64,000 nt of DNA from JAZDFC01 sp043808235 (GTDB lineage Bacteria > Bacteroidota > Ignavibacteria > Ignavibacteriales > Melioribacteraceae), in the NCBI GenBank assembly GCA_043808235.1, contig JAZDFC010000080.1:110777-174776 (forward strand), read 5' to 3'. The position numbers and the translations under genes were made by a program. Below the pieces are notes generated by a model, which worked only from the letters and a program-made list of their open reading frames with translations, ran no database searches and was not told the origin of the DNA. This document shows positions 44,378 to 54,235 of this stretch, piece by piece. Numbering within the stretch: the first letter of the stretch is position 1; each line of letters begins with the position of its first letter.

Positions 44378-45922
44378 ATGGAAGATAAATACAATCATCT
44401 GCAGAAACTCCGCAGCCAGGCAAAGTTAGGCGGCGGCGAAGATAAAATAAAATCACAGCATGAAAAAGGTAAACTAAGCGCGCGGGAGCGAATCGATCTT
44501 CTTGTTGACGAAGGCAGTTTTGATGAAGTCGATATGTTTGTAAAACATCGTGCAACTGATTTCGGTCTCGATAAACAAAGATTTCTTGGCGATGGAGTCG
44601 TTACCGGATTTGCGAGAATCAATGGAAGACCTGCTGCAATTTTCAGTCAGGATTTCATAGTATTCGGCGGCTCGCTTTCTGAAGCCCATGCAGAAAAGAT
44701 TTGTAAGATTATGGATATGGCAATGAAAATCGGTGTGCCGGTCATCGGATTGAACGATTCAGGCGGTGCACGAATACAGGAGGGAGTTGTAAGTCTTGGC
44801 GGTTATGCCGAAATATTTTTAAGAAATACTCTTGCCTCCGGGGTCGTTCCGCAAATCTCTGCTATCCTCGGTCCTTGTGCAGGCGGGGCAGTATATTCGC
44901 CTGCAATAACGGATTTTGTTTTTATGGTTAAACATACAAGCCATATGTTTGTTACAGGACCCAATGTTGTTAAAACAGTAACTCATGAAGAAGTATCATT
45001 CGAGGATTTAGGCGGCGCTGAAACTCATGCATCCAAGAGCGGAGTGGCACATTTTGCTTTCGATAGCGAAATTGAATTGCTTTCGAATATCAGGAAATTA
45101 ATGAGCTACCTTCCATTGAATTGGAAAGACCGTTCGCCGGAGTTGAACTTTGATTTTGATCAAGAACTGAAAATTCCAAAGCTGGATTCCATTATACCCG
45201 ACAGTCCGAATAAACCATATGATATGCACGAAATAATTACTCTTCTTGCGGATAACAGTGAGTTTCTCGAAGTTCATAAAAATTACGCACCAAATCTAAT
45301 TGTCGGATTTGCGCGAATGGGCGGAGTTGCAGTTGGAATTATTGCAAACCAACCATCTGTTCTTGCCGGTGTTCTGGATATCAATGCTTCGAACAAAGGC
45401 GCCCGGTTTATTCGTTTCTGCGATGCATTTAATATTCCTCTTCTGGTCTTTGAAGATGTACCGGGATTTATGCCCGGAACCGATCAAGAGTGGAACGGTA
45501 TTATCCGCCACGGTGCAAAATTACTCTTCGCGTTTTGTGAGGCAACTGTTCCAAAGGTTACGGTAATTACCAGAAAGGCTTACGGCGGTGCGTATGATGT
45601 GATGAATTCGAAACATATACGCGGTGATTTTAATTATGCATGGCCTTCTGCCGAAATTGCCGTGATGGGGCCCAAAGGTGCGGTGGAAATCATCTTTAAA
45701 AAGGAGATTACCACTGCCGAGAATCCTGAAGAAAAGGTGCAACAAAAATTAACGGAATATATCGAGAAGTTTGCAAATCCTTATATCGCTGCTGAGCGCG
45801 GCTATCTCGATGATGTAATAATTCCTTCGGAAACAAAAATAAAATTGGTAAACGCATTCCAACTTTTAAAAACGAAGGTTGATCATAATCCGAGGAAAAA
45901 ACATACAAATATTCCATTATGA
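44378..45922 (+). CDS. pccB: Acyl-CoA carboxylase carboxyltransferase subunit (propionyl-CoA type)
   Basis: 514 residues. Features: KLSARERIDLLVDEGSFDE, the oxyanion loops in GDSGGARIQEG-like LNDSGGARIQEGV (about 124-136) and GPCAGGAVYSPA, and the C-terminal TRKAYGGAYDVMNSKHI. It transfers carboxyl from biotin to propionyl-CoA (or a related acyl-CoA), making methylmalonyl-CoA. It could equally be the alpha subunit of a decarboxylase (MmdA type). No biotin carboxylase or carrier gene is nearby. Confidence 0.88.
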   Translation: MEDKYNHLQKLRSQAKLGGGEDKIKSQHEKGKLSARERIDLLVDEGSFDEVDMFVKHRATDFGLDKQRFLGDGVVTGFARINGRPAAIFSQDFIVFGGSLSEAHAEKICKIMDMAMKIGVPVIGLNDSGGARIQEGVVSLGGYAEIFLRNTLASGVVPQISAILGPCAGGAVYSPAITDFVFMVKHTSHMFVTGPNVVKTVTHEEVSFEDLGGAETHASKSGVAHFAFDSEIELLSNIRKLMSYLPLNWKDRSPELNFDFDQELKIPKLDSIIPDSPNKPYDMHEIITLLADNSEFLEVHKNYAPNLIVGFARMGGVAVGIIANQPSVLAGVLDINASNKGARFIRFCDAFNIPLLVFEDVPGFMPGTDQEWNGIIRHGAKLLFAFCEATVPKVTVITRKAYGGAYDVMNSKHIRGDFNYAWPSAEIAVMGPKGAVEIIFKKEITTAENPEEKVQQKLTEYIEKFANPYIAAERGYLDDVIIPSETKIKLVNAFQLLKTKVDHNPRKKHTNIPL

Positions 45923-46057
45923 AAAACCGAAAATATTTGCTCTTAATTGAAGCGGAATTTCTTCGATAATACGAAAGTAGTTCATTGTATGAATAAAAGT
46001 TTTGTCGATGTAACTTATTATTATTTCATTCTTAGCCGAAATCATCTAATAAAATAC

Positions 46058-46086
46058 TTGACATTTTTTTTTTAAGCTGTTAAATT
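46058..46086 (+). promoter_or_regulatory. Possible promoter of the lytic transglycosylase gene
   Basis: TTGACA at 46058-46063, a 17-base spacer that is mostly T, and TAAATT at 46081-46086, 31 bases before the start codon. This is a sigma70-like pattern; promoters of this lineage may differ. Confidence 0.4.
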
Positions 46087-46116
46087 GCAATTAGATTTCA
46101 AAAAAACGGAGTATTA

Positions 46117-48945
46117 TTGAAAAAGCTACTACTATTTTTACCGTTACTGATTTTGACCGTGCTTTTTCAAGCATGCGGCTCAGTCCCCTCCGAAAATCCA
46201 TTCATGACAATAGATTCTACAGCTGTAATAAAAACATCAGTAATCGTAAACGAATTATTGGAACAGGCAAGACAAAGTTACGTTAATGCTTTGTATATGC
46301 AGAAGTTGGGATTCAAAATCAAAGCCATCGAATCTTTTGAAAATTCCATGTCTTTGATTAATACCCTAAGTTACTATCCTGATATTGACCAGAATGATGC
46401 ATACCTTGAATTGGAAAATTCCATAGTCGAAGATTACCAGGCCTATATCGATCAGGTTGAAGAATTGCCGGATAGTATTTCTATTTCGGCATTTGAAGAA
46501 TGGACAAACCAAAACATAAAAGACTTGCAATTAGTTGAATATGAAAATGAGGATGCGATAGTTGAGAATGTTAAACCCAAAGACGTAATTATTATTGGCG
46601 ATTTCCCACTTGAAGTGAATGAATATGTAGAAAAATATATTGAATATTTTACTGGAACCGGAAGACGCCATATGGAAAGGTGGTTGAGTCGTTCCGGAAA
46701 ATACTTCCCGATGATGTTGAGAGTTTTTACCGAAGAGCAAGTTCCCACTCAACTATTATTTCTTAGTATGATTGAGAGTGCTCTTAATCCAACAGCAAGA
46801 TCGTGGGCGCGTGCAGTTGGTTTGTGGCAATTTGTTAAATCCACCGGAAGTTCATATGATCTTGATGTAAGTTTCTACATTGATGAAAGAAGAGACCCCG
46901 AAAAATCCACCCGGGCAGCAGCCCGACATTTACGCGATTTATACTATTCACTTGGTGATTGGTATTTGGCAATCGCAGCTTACAATTGCGGTGAAGGTAG
47001 AATTCAAAGAGCGGTTCGCCAAGCCGGTTCCAGTTCATATTGGGATATACTACCTCATCTTCCACGCGAAACAAGAAATTATGTACCGCAATATATTGCT
47101 ACCACATTAATTGCGAGCGATCCGGCTAAGTATGGGTTTGAATCAATCTTTTATGAACAGGCTGTTGATTACAAAGTTTATAATTTAGAAGACGCAGTTG
47201 ATCTTAGCATTATTGCCAAATGCGCAGGAGTTGCTTACGATGCGATTGTCGATTTAAATCCGGAGTTGACGCAACATTGTACTCCTCCCGATTATTCGAA
47301 TGGATACCCGGTTAAAATTCCCGAAAAAAATTACGATATTTTTGCCGAGAATATTAAGAGTATTCCCGACGAAGCCAAACTACAATATGTTATTCACAGC
47401 GTGAAGAAAGGGGAAACTTTAGCCGGCATAGCAAGAAAATATGGTATCTCAGTTGATCAGCTTGCGAAAGTAAATGATGTGTCTATTAAATCAAAAATTT
47501 ATAAAGGCGTGCAACTTAAAATCCCGGTTTCTAATATTTCTGAAACTGATCTTGCTGTGAACAACGATATGATTCCGGCGCAAGAGGATCCAAATACTGA
47601 TCCCACAACAGCACCATATAATCTTGTAATAAATGATAATCCGGATCAGGATAAATTTCAGAAAATTTATGAAGGAATGGAATCCGACACGCTTGATATT
47701 GTTATTCCGGAAGGTACACAGGCTGTTCAATACTCGGTTAAAAGTGCAGACAACCTTGTTGACATAGCTAAGTTATTCGATGTAAGAGTCTCTGATCTTC
47801 GCAACTGGAACAATCTTCCATATACTCGTTCAATTCATGTAGGGGAAAGCTTAACTATTTATGTACCTTCGGATAAAGTTGAATACTATGCCTCTCTCGA
47901 TAAAATGGAGAGAGAAAACAAATCAAAAATTTTATATGCAAATTCCGATGGAACATGGATTAAGCACAAGATCAGAAGGGGCGAAACCATTTCCTCAATT
48001 GCATATAAATACGGTGTTAGTGTTCAACAGGTTAAAAATTGGAACGATATAAGCGGCAACAAAATTTACCAGGGTAATACGCTCAAAATTTATTCAGGTA
48101 AAGAAGAACCAGGTAGTTACGCATCGAATTCAACCGGCAGCAACAACAAATTAACGAAATACAGAATTCGTAAAGGCGATTCGCTTAGCGAGATAGCTGA
48201 TAGATTCGGTGTTACAACAAAGCAGTTGATGGATTGGAATAAATTAAAATCCAGTAGAATTGCAGCAGGTAAAACTATAAAAGTATATAGCGATGAAAAA
48301 ACTAGTTCTTACGGTGATAATACGACGAGAACAAATGCAAAAGCAATTTCGTACACGGTAAAAGAAGGCGACACGATTGGAGAAATAGCCGAGAGGTTCA
48401 AGGTTTCTGTTGATGATATTCAGAATTGGAATTCGATTGTTGGAAATAAAATTGTTACTGGTAAAACCCTAAGACTGTATTCCAATCTTGATGTATCGGA
48501 TGTTATTACGAAAAATTCAACGAAGAAGGAAGAAACAGCTTCCAAACCTGAAACGAAAATAAAAGTTGATAATGATGTAATTCATTATGTTGTAAAAAAA
48601 GATGAAACACTCGGGCACATCGCAGAGAAATTTAAAATCTATTCAGCCGAAATAAGAAAATGGAATAGTCTGGCAAGCAATAAAATAGATATCGGACAGG
48701 AATTATTAATCTATCCTAAAAAAACTACACGCAAAGAAGATTTAGGTGTATCAAATAATAACGTAAAATCAAATTCATCAAAGAAGGAAAGCAATACATC
48801 AGGTAAAGTTCATACCGTAAAAGAAGGCGAATCTTTCTGGAGTATAGCAAAGAAATATAATTGTACGGTTGCTGACTTGTTAACATGGAATAATTTAAAA
48901 GATGATAAAATCCGCATCGGGCAGAAGCTGAAGATCCAAAAATAA
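46117..48945 (+). CDS. mltD: MltD-like lytic transglycosylase lipoprotein with seven LysM repeats
   Basis: 942 residues from a TTG with GGAG upstream. The lipoprotein signal ends LTVLFQACGS, so the mature protein starts at Cys20. The SLT domain is at about 195-330, with the catalytic glutamate in MIESALNPTARSWARAVGLW and later AAYNCGEGR. LysM repeats begin near residues 427, 534, 617, 686, 746, 826 and 896, separated by Ser/Asn/Lys linkers. The enzyme cleaves peptidoglycan from the outer membrane. E. coli MltD has two LysM repeats, so seven is many. Confidence 0.92.
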   Translation: MKKLLLFLPLLILTVLFQACGSVPSENPFMTIDSTAVIKTSVIVNELLEQARQSYVNALYMQKLGFKIKAIESFENSMSLINTLSYYPDIDQNDAYLELENSIVEDYQAYIDQVEELPDSISISAFEEWTNQNIKDLQLVEYENEDAIVENVKPKDVIIIGDFPLEVNEYVEKYIEYFTGTGRRHMERWLSRSGKYFPMMLRVFTEEQVPTQLLFLSMIESALNPTARSWARAVGLWQFVKSTGSSYDLDVSFYIDERRDPEKSTRAAARHLRDLYYSLGDWYLAIAAYNCGEGRIQRAVRQAGSSSYWDILPHLPRETRNYVPQYIATTLIASDPAKYGFESIFYEQAVDYKVYNLEDAVDLSIIAKCAGVAYDAIVDLNPELTQHCTPPDYSNGYPVKIPEKNYDIFAENIKSIPDEAKLQYVIHSVKKGETLAGIARKYGISVDQLAKVNDVSIKSKIYKGVQLKIPVSNISETDLAVNNDMIPAQEDPNTDPTTAPYNLVINDNPDQDKFQKIYEGMESDTLDIVIPEGTQAVQYSVKSADNLVDIAKLFDVRVSDLRNWNNLPYTRSIHVGESLTIYVPSDKVEYYASLDKMERENKSKILYANSDGTWIKHKIRRGETISSIAYKYGVSVQQVKNWNDISGNKIYQGNTLKIYSGKEEPGSYASNSTGSNNKLTKYRIRKGDSLSEIADRFGVTTKQLMDWNKLKSSRIAAGKTIKVYSDEKTSSYGDNTTRTNAKAISYTVKEGDTIGEIAERFKVSVDDIQNWNSIVGNKIVTGKTLRLYSNLDVSDVITKNSTKKEETASKPETKIKVDNDVIHYVVKKDETLGHIAEKFKIYSAEIRKWNSLASNKIDIGQELLIYPKKTTRKEDLGVSNNNVKSNSSKKESNTSGKVHTVKEGESFWSIAKKYNCTVADLLTWNNLKDDKIRIGQKLKIQK

Positions 48946-48974
48946 ATTTTGTTCTTTTTAAATAATTAAAAAGT

Positions 48975-49052
48975 CGTTAGGGGTGCCTTTATTGTTTTGG
49001 GCTGAGATCACACCCTCGAACCTGATCTGGGTAATTCCAGCGTAGGAAAACG
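48975..49052 (+). promoter_or_regulatory. TPP riboswitch (THI element)
   Basis: The aptamer core is easy to read: GGGGTGCC, GCTGAGA, ACCC, then AACCTGATCTGGGTAATTCC and AGCGTAGGAAA. P1 is closed by CGTT/AACG. It precedes the TonB receptor, thiamine pyrophosphokinase and symporter genes, which should be shut off by thiamine pyrophosphate. Confidence 0.96.
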
Positions 49053-49074
49053 GGCAGAGAATGAATTAGTATTT

Positions 49075-49103
49075 AGCCGTTTTCACTGACGGCTTTTATT
49101 TTT
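49075..49103 (+). terminator. Expression-platform terminator of the TPP riboswitch
   Basis: AGCCGT (49075-49080) pairs with ACGGCT (49089-49094) and is followed by TTTATTTTT. It lies 23 bases after the aptamer and before the AAGGAG ribosome site at about 49111-49116, so premature termination is the likely mechanism. Confidence 0.75.
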
Positions 49104-49124
49104 CAACTAAAAAGGAGAAATAAA

Positions 49125-51617
49125 ATGAAATACTTTTTCGTTCTTTTTTTGTTTTTGCAAACAATCATTATACCACAACAACGGATTATCAGAGGTCGAG
49201 TGTTAAATGCCTCCGATAATTCGCCACTACATCTATCAACAATATCTATTGAAGGAAAAAGAATAGCCGTTCCTACTGATCAAAACGGCGAGTTCTCAAT
49301 TCAAGGTGAAATCAAAGCTGAAGATACTCTGAGAGCAAGTTACGTTGGATTCAAAACAAAGAGTATTCCGGTTGCGGAAATAATGGATGATTTATTTGTA
49401 GTTATTCAATTGGAAAAAACAATTCTTCAAAGCCAAACAGTTTTTGTGAGGGGCTCGGTCGGCGAGTCCGGCAAAACGCCAATTACTTTTTCGAAAATCA
49501 ACAAGGATGAAATTGAGAAAAATTACACAGTGCAAGATATTCCGGAATATTTGAGTTATCTGCCGGGAATTACTTTTTATTCCGAAGCCGGCAACGGGAC
49601 CGGATATAATTATTTGAGTATCCGCGGTTTCGATCAACGAAGAATTTCAATTTCTGTGAACGGAATTCCGCAGAATGAGCCCGAAGATCATAATGTGTAT
49701 TGGGTTGATATGCCCGATTTAATGGGAAGCGCGGAGCTAATCCAGGTTCAACGCGGTTCCGGTTCCGGTGTTGTTGGATACCCGGCTGTCGGCGGTTCGA
49801 TTAATATCATCACTTCAACTTTTTCGGACAAACCTAAATTTGAATTGACAACAGGATTGGGAAGTTACAACACGAGGAAATATTCAATTGCGGTTTCAAG
49901 TGGATTGATCGATAATAGATATTCGGTGTATGCTAAATTTGGGAAATTATTAGGCAGCGGCTATCGAGATAAAAGTTGGATTGATTTTAATTCTTTCCAT
50001 ATCGCGGCGGTTCGATACGACGAAAATATTACATCTCAAATTAATATTTACGGAGGCAACATCTCCGACGCTTTGGTTTATACCGGATTACCGAAATTTG
50101 TAAACAGCGATAAAGAATTGAGAAAGAACAATTATTCTTACTGGGAAGCAAATAATAAAGAATATTCTTATTCGCTTGAAAGGCGACCGGAGGAAATTGA
50201 AAATTTTTCACAGCCGCATTTTGAACTGATGAATGAAATTAATTTATCCGCGGATATGACTTTTAACTCGAATCTATTCCTTATTCTTGGTGACGGCTTT
50301 TTTGATTACGATGGTTCCTGGGCTGACACAAGTTACTTACGTCTCACGAATGAATTTGGATTCAATCCGCAAGGTAATCTCGGTAACGTTTTAATCCGCG
50401 CAATGGTTGAAAATAAACAGTGGGGATGGATTCCAAAATTCAGTTTAAAACACACGAACGGAGAATTGATCATCGGAGGTGAATTTAGAAAACATAACTC
50501 TATACATTGGGGAGGGATTCAGTTCGGAGAGAATCTTCCGGTAGGACTAACGCAGAATTTCCGATATTATTACTACGAGGGAGGAAAGGATATTTACAAT
50601 TTCTTCGTTCATGAAGATTATAATTATTCGGAACAGATTAACCTCCTTGCTGAACTTCAATTGGCTTATCACAATTATAGAATTGAAAATGAAAAGTATC
50701 TTGATAATGAATTTGAAATCGATGATCTATTCTTTAATCCAAGGTTCGGAGTAAATTATAAATTACTTCCTAATTTGAGTATCTATCTTTCGTATGCGAG
50801 AGTGACGAGAGAACCGCGTTTGAAAGATTACTACGATGCAGCTGAATCGAGCGGGGGGGCGATACCGCAGTTTGAATTGAATAACTCCGTGTTTGATTTT
50901 ACTAAGCCTCTTGTAGAACCGGAAACGATGAACAGTTTTGAGATTGGTTCGAATTACAGCGACGATGAACTATCAGCTGCGATCAATTTTTATTATATGC
51001 TTTTTACAAATGAAATTGTAAAAAAGGGGCAGGTGGATAGATTCGGTCAACCGGTTACAGGAAATATGGAAGAAACCATTCACACCGGATTTGAATTTAT
51101 AGGGACACTAAAATTTCTGGACTACTTCGATTTGACGATAAACGGCTCGCTGAGCAAAAATAATATCAGCAAAGGCGGAGCCTTTATAGAATACACAGAT
51201 GAGGGAAGCGGTGAAGATGAAGTTACTTTTTTGGATTTGAAGGATAATAGAATCAGCGGCTTCCCGGATTTAACACTCAACGGCATTTTAAATTTTCACA
51301 CGGATAATATCTTTGCCCAATTGCTTTTCAAATACGTGGGTGATTTTTATTCCGATAATTATGATTATAAACTCCAATCCTATTTGGAAAGCTACCCTGG
51401 ATTTTTATACTATGCCGACAACAAAGTCGAATCATATTTCACGGCAAACTTTTTCGGAAGTTATGAGTTGAATCTCGAACCGGTACTAAAAAAAGTAAAA
51501 GTCTTTGTGCAAGTAAACAACTTATTCGATAAATTGTATTTGGCTTATGCTATCGGACCTGAATTTTTTCCGGCGGCAGAAAGAAATTTTCTTGCTGGTA
51601 TTCAAATTGGGTTTTAA
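49125..51617 (+). CDS. TonB-dependent receptor under TPP riboswitch control
   Basis: 830 residues. Signal peptide of about 18 residues (MKYFFVLFLFLQTIIIPQ). A carboxypeptidase-regulatory domain (about 20-95, IIRGRVLNASDNSPL) is followed by a TonB plug (about 120-225; YLSIRGFDQRRISISVNGIP) and a 22-strand-type barrel ending in GIQIGF. The riboswitch and the thiamine pyrophosphokinase gene 12 bases downstream make thiamine, or a thiamine precursor, the likely substrate. It would import across the outer membrane using the Ton system. Confidence 0.9.
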   Translation: MKYFFVLFLFLQTIIIPQQRIIRGRVLNASDNSPLHLSTISIEGKRIAVPTDQNGEFSIQGEIKAEDTLRASYVGFKTKSIPVAEIMDDLFVVIQLEKTILQSQTVFVRGSVGESGKTPITFSKINKDEIEKNYTVQDIPEYLSYLPGITFYSEAGNGTGYNYLSIRGFDQRRISISVNGIPQNEPEDHNVYWVDMPDLMGSAELIQVQRGSGSGVVGYPAVGGSINIITSTFSDKPKFELTTGLGSYNTRKYSIAVSSGLIDNRYSVYAKFGKLLGSGYRDKSWIDFNSFHIAAVRYDENITSQINIYGGNISDALVYTGLPKFVNSDKELRKNNYSYWEANNKEYSYSLERRPEEIENFSQPHFELMNEINLSADMTFNSNLFLILGDGFFDYDGSWADTSYLRLTNEFGFNPQGNLGNVLIRAMVENKQWGWIPKFSLKHTNGELIIGGEFRKHNSIHWGGIQFGENLPVGLTQNFRYYYYEGGKDIYNFFVHEDYNYSEQINLLAELQLAYHNYRIENEKYLDNEFEIDDLFFNPRFGVNYKLLPNLSIYLSYARVTREPRLKDYYDAAESSGGAIPQFELNNSVFDFTKPLVEPETMNSFEIGSNYSDDELSAAINFYYMLFTNEIVKKGQVDRFGQPVTGNMEETIHTGFEFIGTLKFLDYFDLTINGSLSKNNISKGGAFIEYTDEGSGEDEVTFLDLKDNRISGFPDLTLNGILNFHTDNIFAQLLFKYVGDFYSDNYDYKLQSYLESYPGFLYYADNKVESYFTANFFGSYELNLEPVLKKVKVFVQVNNLFDKLYLAYAIGPEFFPAAERNFLAGIQIGF

Positions 51618-51629
51618 ATAGATATAAAA

Positions 51630-52292
51630 ATGAAAAAATGTATAGTTCTCGCAAACGGACAAGCTCCATCTAAAAGTGTCGTTAACTATTTGATTGAAAT
51701 TGGATTCGACATTTTAATTTGCGCTGATGGCGGTGCAAATACAAGTTACAAACTTGGGCTCACACCAAATTATATTATCGGCGATTTTGATTCTATCAAA
51801 CCGGAAGTAAAAAAGTATTTTACCGGCAAATCGGAAATCATTCATCAAAAAAGCCAATACAGCACCGATGTGGAAAAGTGTTTGAATTTTGCTATCGAGA
51901 AAAAATTTGATAAAGTTGTTTTGCTTGGCGCAACCGGCGATAGGTTAGATCATTCATTTTGCAATCTTGGAATTGTTTTAAAGTATTTTTCACGGATTGA
52001 AATATTTGTTGTGCATCAAAAATCACTTCTCTCCGCCTATTCGGGGCAAGTAGTTCTAAACACAATTCCCGGCGAGAATATTTCAATTTACGGGATTGAC
52101 ACTAAAACAAAAATTACAACTCATGGTTTAAAATATCCGCTTCGCAATGAGGCTCTTCCTTTTGGAGTTAGAGAGAGCACAAGCAATGTCGCCTTTGGCG
52201 AAGAAGCAATAATTCAGATAAAAGGCGGAACGGCATTTATCATAAGAGATTTTCAGACGTTGAGAAAAAATGGTTTCCTTCAGTCCGCTTGA
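51630..52292 (+). CDS. thiN: Thiamine pyrophosphokinase
   Basis: 220 residues. The key motif ICADGGANTSYKLGLTPNYI followed by IGDFDS is at about residues 30-55, and the second, GATGDRLDHSF, near 98-108. It converts thiamine to thiamine pyrophosphate with ATP. Its 3' end overlaps the symporter gene by 23 bases. Together with the receptor it forms a riboswitch-controlled thiamine salvage operon. Confidence 0.92.
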   Translation: MKKCIVLANGQAPSKSVVNYLIEIGFDILICADGGANTSYKLGLTPNYIIGDFDSIKPEVKKYFTGKSEIIHQKSQYSTDVEKCLNFAIEKKFDKVVLLGATGDRLDHSFCNLGIVLKYFSRIEIFVVHQKSLLSAYSGQVVLNTIPGENISIYGIDTKTKITTHGLKYPLRNEALPFGVRESTSNVAFGEEAIIQIKGGTAFIIRDFQTLRKNGFLQSA

Positions 52293-53673
52293 TATAATAG
52301 TAATAATCTTATTTTTCGTAGCACTCGTTATCATAGGATTTCTACCGGGAAGAAAAGCCTCGCAGACTGCGGAAGGCTATCTATTATCGGGAAGGAATGT
52401 AAGCTTATTTGTTTTCATACTCACTAATGTAGCAACATGGTACGGCGGAATTCTCGGCGTCGGTGAGTTTACTTACAAGTATGGATTATTAAGCTGGTTC
52501 ACACAGGGATTTCCATATTATGTATTTGCAATTCTGTTCGCTTTGTTTTTCGCTAAGAAAATTAGAGCAGCATCATTGTTTACTATACCGGATAAATTGG
52601 AAGCAGCCTACGGAAAAAAAGTCGGTTCGCTTTCGGCGCTGCTGATTTTTATTCTTGTTTCGCCCGCGCCGTATCTGCTAATGTCTGCAAGTTTAATCTC
52701 GCTAATATTTAAAATCGATCTTCTCCCCGCATTAATCATCAGTGTCATTTTATCTTCGGTTTATTTATTCAAATCAGGATATAAATCAGATTTGTACACA
52801 GATGTTTTCCAATTCTTTGTGATGTTCGTCGGATTCATTTTAATCGTAATCGTTTCCTTCACAAATCTCGGTGGAATAAATTTTCTTAAAGTTAATTTAC
52901 CGTCAACTCACATGGACTTCACCGGAGGTTCTTCGCCTTCATTTATTATTGTGTGGTTTTTAATTGCTCTATGGACTTTCGCCGATCCAGGATTTCATCA
53001 AAGGTGTTACGCTGCGAAATCCGGCAATGTTGCAAAGTATGGAATTTTAATTTCGATAATATTTTGGATTCTTTTTGATTTCCTTACAACGGCAACGGGC
53101 TTATTTGCGCGAGCCAGCATTCCCGAAATCCATAATCCGGTTTTAGCTTTCCCTATCTATGCAGAAAAAATACTTGGACCCGGATTAAAGGGAATATTTT
53201 ATGCGGGAATGTTTGCTACCATTATCTCTACGCTAAACAGTTTTTTATTTTTAAGTGCAACCACTTTTGGGCGTGACTTTCTCTCAAAGTTAAATAAGAA
53301 AGTAGATGACGGCAGTTTAAAAAATTACACCCGAATTGGTCTCGCAGTTACTTCTGTTATAGCTGTTGTGCTTGCTTATTTTATTGATTCGGTTATTCAA
53401 CTTTGGTACACGATAGGAAGCATTTGTATTCCGGGCATCATCCTATTAATCTTCGGGGCATATTATAAAAAATTTCTCGTAACTCCTCGAATTGCACTAA
53501 TTGAAATTTTAGCCGGCTCAATTGGAAGTCTTGGTTGGTATTTGATTCGATCGCAATTTATGAATGTTGCAATAATCTCGGATGTTGAACCGCTACTCGT
53601 TGGATTTGTAGCTGCCTCAATAGTACATCTTATTGGAAAAGTCGCAACGACTTCTCCAATAAGAAATTATTAA
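52270..53673 (+). CDS. Sodium:solute symporter family transporter, probable thiamine uptake
   Basis: 467 residues with about 13 membrane segments, SSS (SLC5) family. Recognisable parts are the first helix, GRKASQTAEGYLLSGRNVS, and TWYGGILGVGEFTYKYG (about residues 57-73). It imports a solute with Na+ across the inner membrane. The overlap with thiN and the upstream riboswitch point to thiamine or a related compound. The family alone does not prove the substrate. It ends five bases from the convergent pdaD gene. Confidence 0.82.
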   Translation: MVSFSPLDIIVIILFFVALVIIGFLPGRKASQTAEGYLLSGRNVSLFVFILTNVATWYGGILGVGEFTYKYGLLSWFTQGFPYYVFAILFALFFAKKIRAASLFTIPDKLEAAYGKKVGSLSALLIFILVSPAPYLLMSASLISLIFKIDLLPALIISVILSSVYLFKSGYKSDLYTDVFQFFVMFVGFILIVIVSFTNLGGINFLKVNLPSTHMDFTGGSSPSFIIVWFLIALWTFADPGFHQRCYAAKSGNVAKYGILISIIFWILFDFLTTATGLFARASIPEIHNPVLAFPIYAEKILGPGLKGIFYAGMFATIISTLNSFLFLSATTFGRDFLSKLNKKVDDGSLKNYTRIGLAVTSVIAVVLAYFIDSVIQLWYTIGSICIPGIILLIFGAYYKKFLVTPRIALIEILAGSIGSLGWYLIRSQFMNVAIISDVEPLLVGFVAASIVHLIGKVATTSPIRNY

Positions 53674-53678
53674 ATTCG

Positions 53679-54224
53679 TTACGGAACAAGAATTGCCGCA
53701 GCAACTACGGTTGTCCAATTCCCTTTTTTATTTCCCTGAGCAGACTGTGTGATGTTAAATGTACGGACAATTTTGCCAGACATTTTAAAAACTTGTTCGC
53801 GTTCGTTCCAGTCTTCGTCGGGATTAAAGTCAATTCCAAGTGTAGTTGCAAGCATAGATGCTGCAAGATCCTCGGCATACTCGCCAGCGACTTGCCCTGT
53901 TTGCCCAAACGGGTGATGTTCGGATAAGTAACCGTACATTTTTTTATCGGCAGGAATTGCAACGCCAAGAGATGAAGCAATTAACCTATTCGGTTCATTA
54001 GTGGCGTTACGCGCAATTACTGCATGAACAATTTGACCGGCTTGCATTTCTTTTAAGCCTTGTTCAACAGTTACGCGTTTACAACCTATTGGAAAAATAC
54101 TGCTAACCGATACCAAATTAAATTTAGCGATCTTTGCATCCCGAAGAGCAAGCTCGAAAGAGGCAAGGTATTCTTTATGAACACCAACGCCTTTAGTGAA
54201 GAAAATTTTCCGAGGTACGTACAA
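53679..54224 (-). CDS. pdaD: Pyruvoyl-dependent arginine decarboxylase
   Basis: 181 residues. The autocleavage site is in SVSSIFPIGC (about residues 39-48); the serine after cleavage becomes the pyruvoyl group. The family signature continues with GYLSEHHPFGQTG and EYAEDLAASM. It makes agmatine from arginine for polyamine synthesis. It is the last gene of smpB-tyrS-pdaD, 11 bases after tyrS. Confidence 0.9.
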   Translation of the reverse strand: MYVPRKIFFTKGVGVHKEYLASFELALRDAKIAKFNLVSVSSIFPIGCKRVTVEQGLKEMQAGQIVHAVIARNATNEPNRLIASSLGVAIPADKKMYGYLSEHHPFGQTGQVAGEYAEDLAASMLATTLGIDFNPDEDWNEREQVFKMSGKIVRTFNITQSAQGNKKGNWTTVVAAAILVP

Positions 54225-54235
54225 TTTACACTCCT

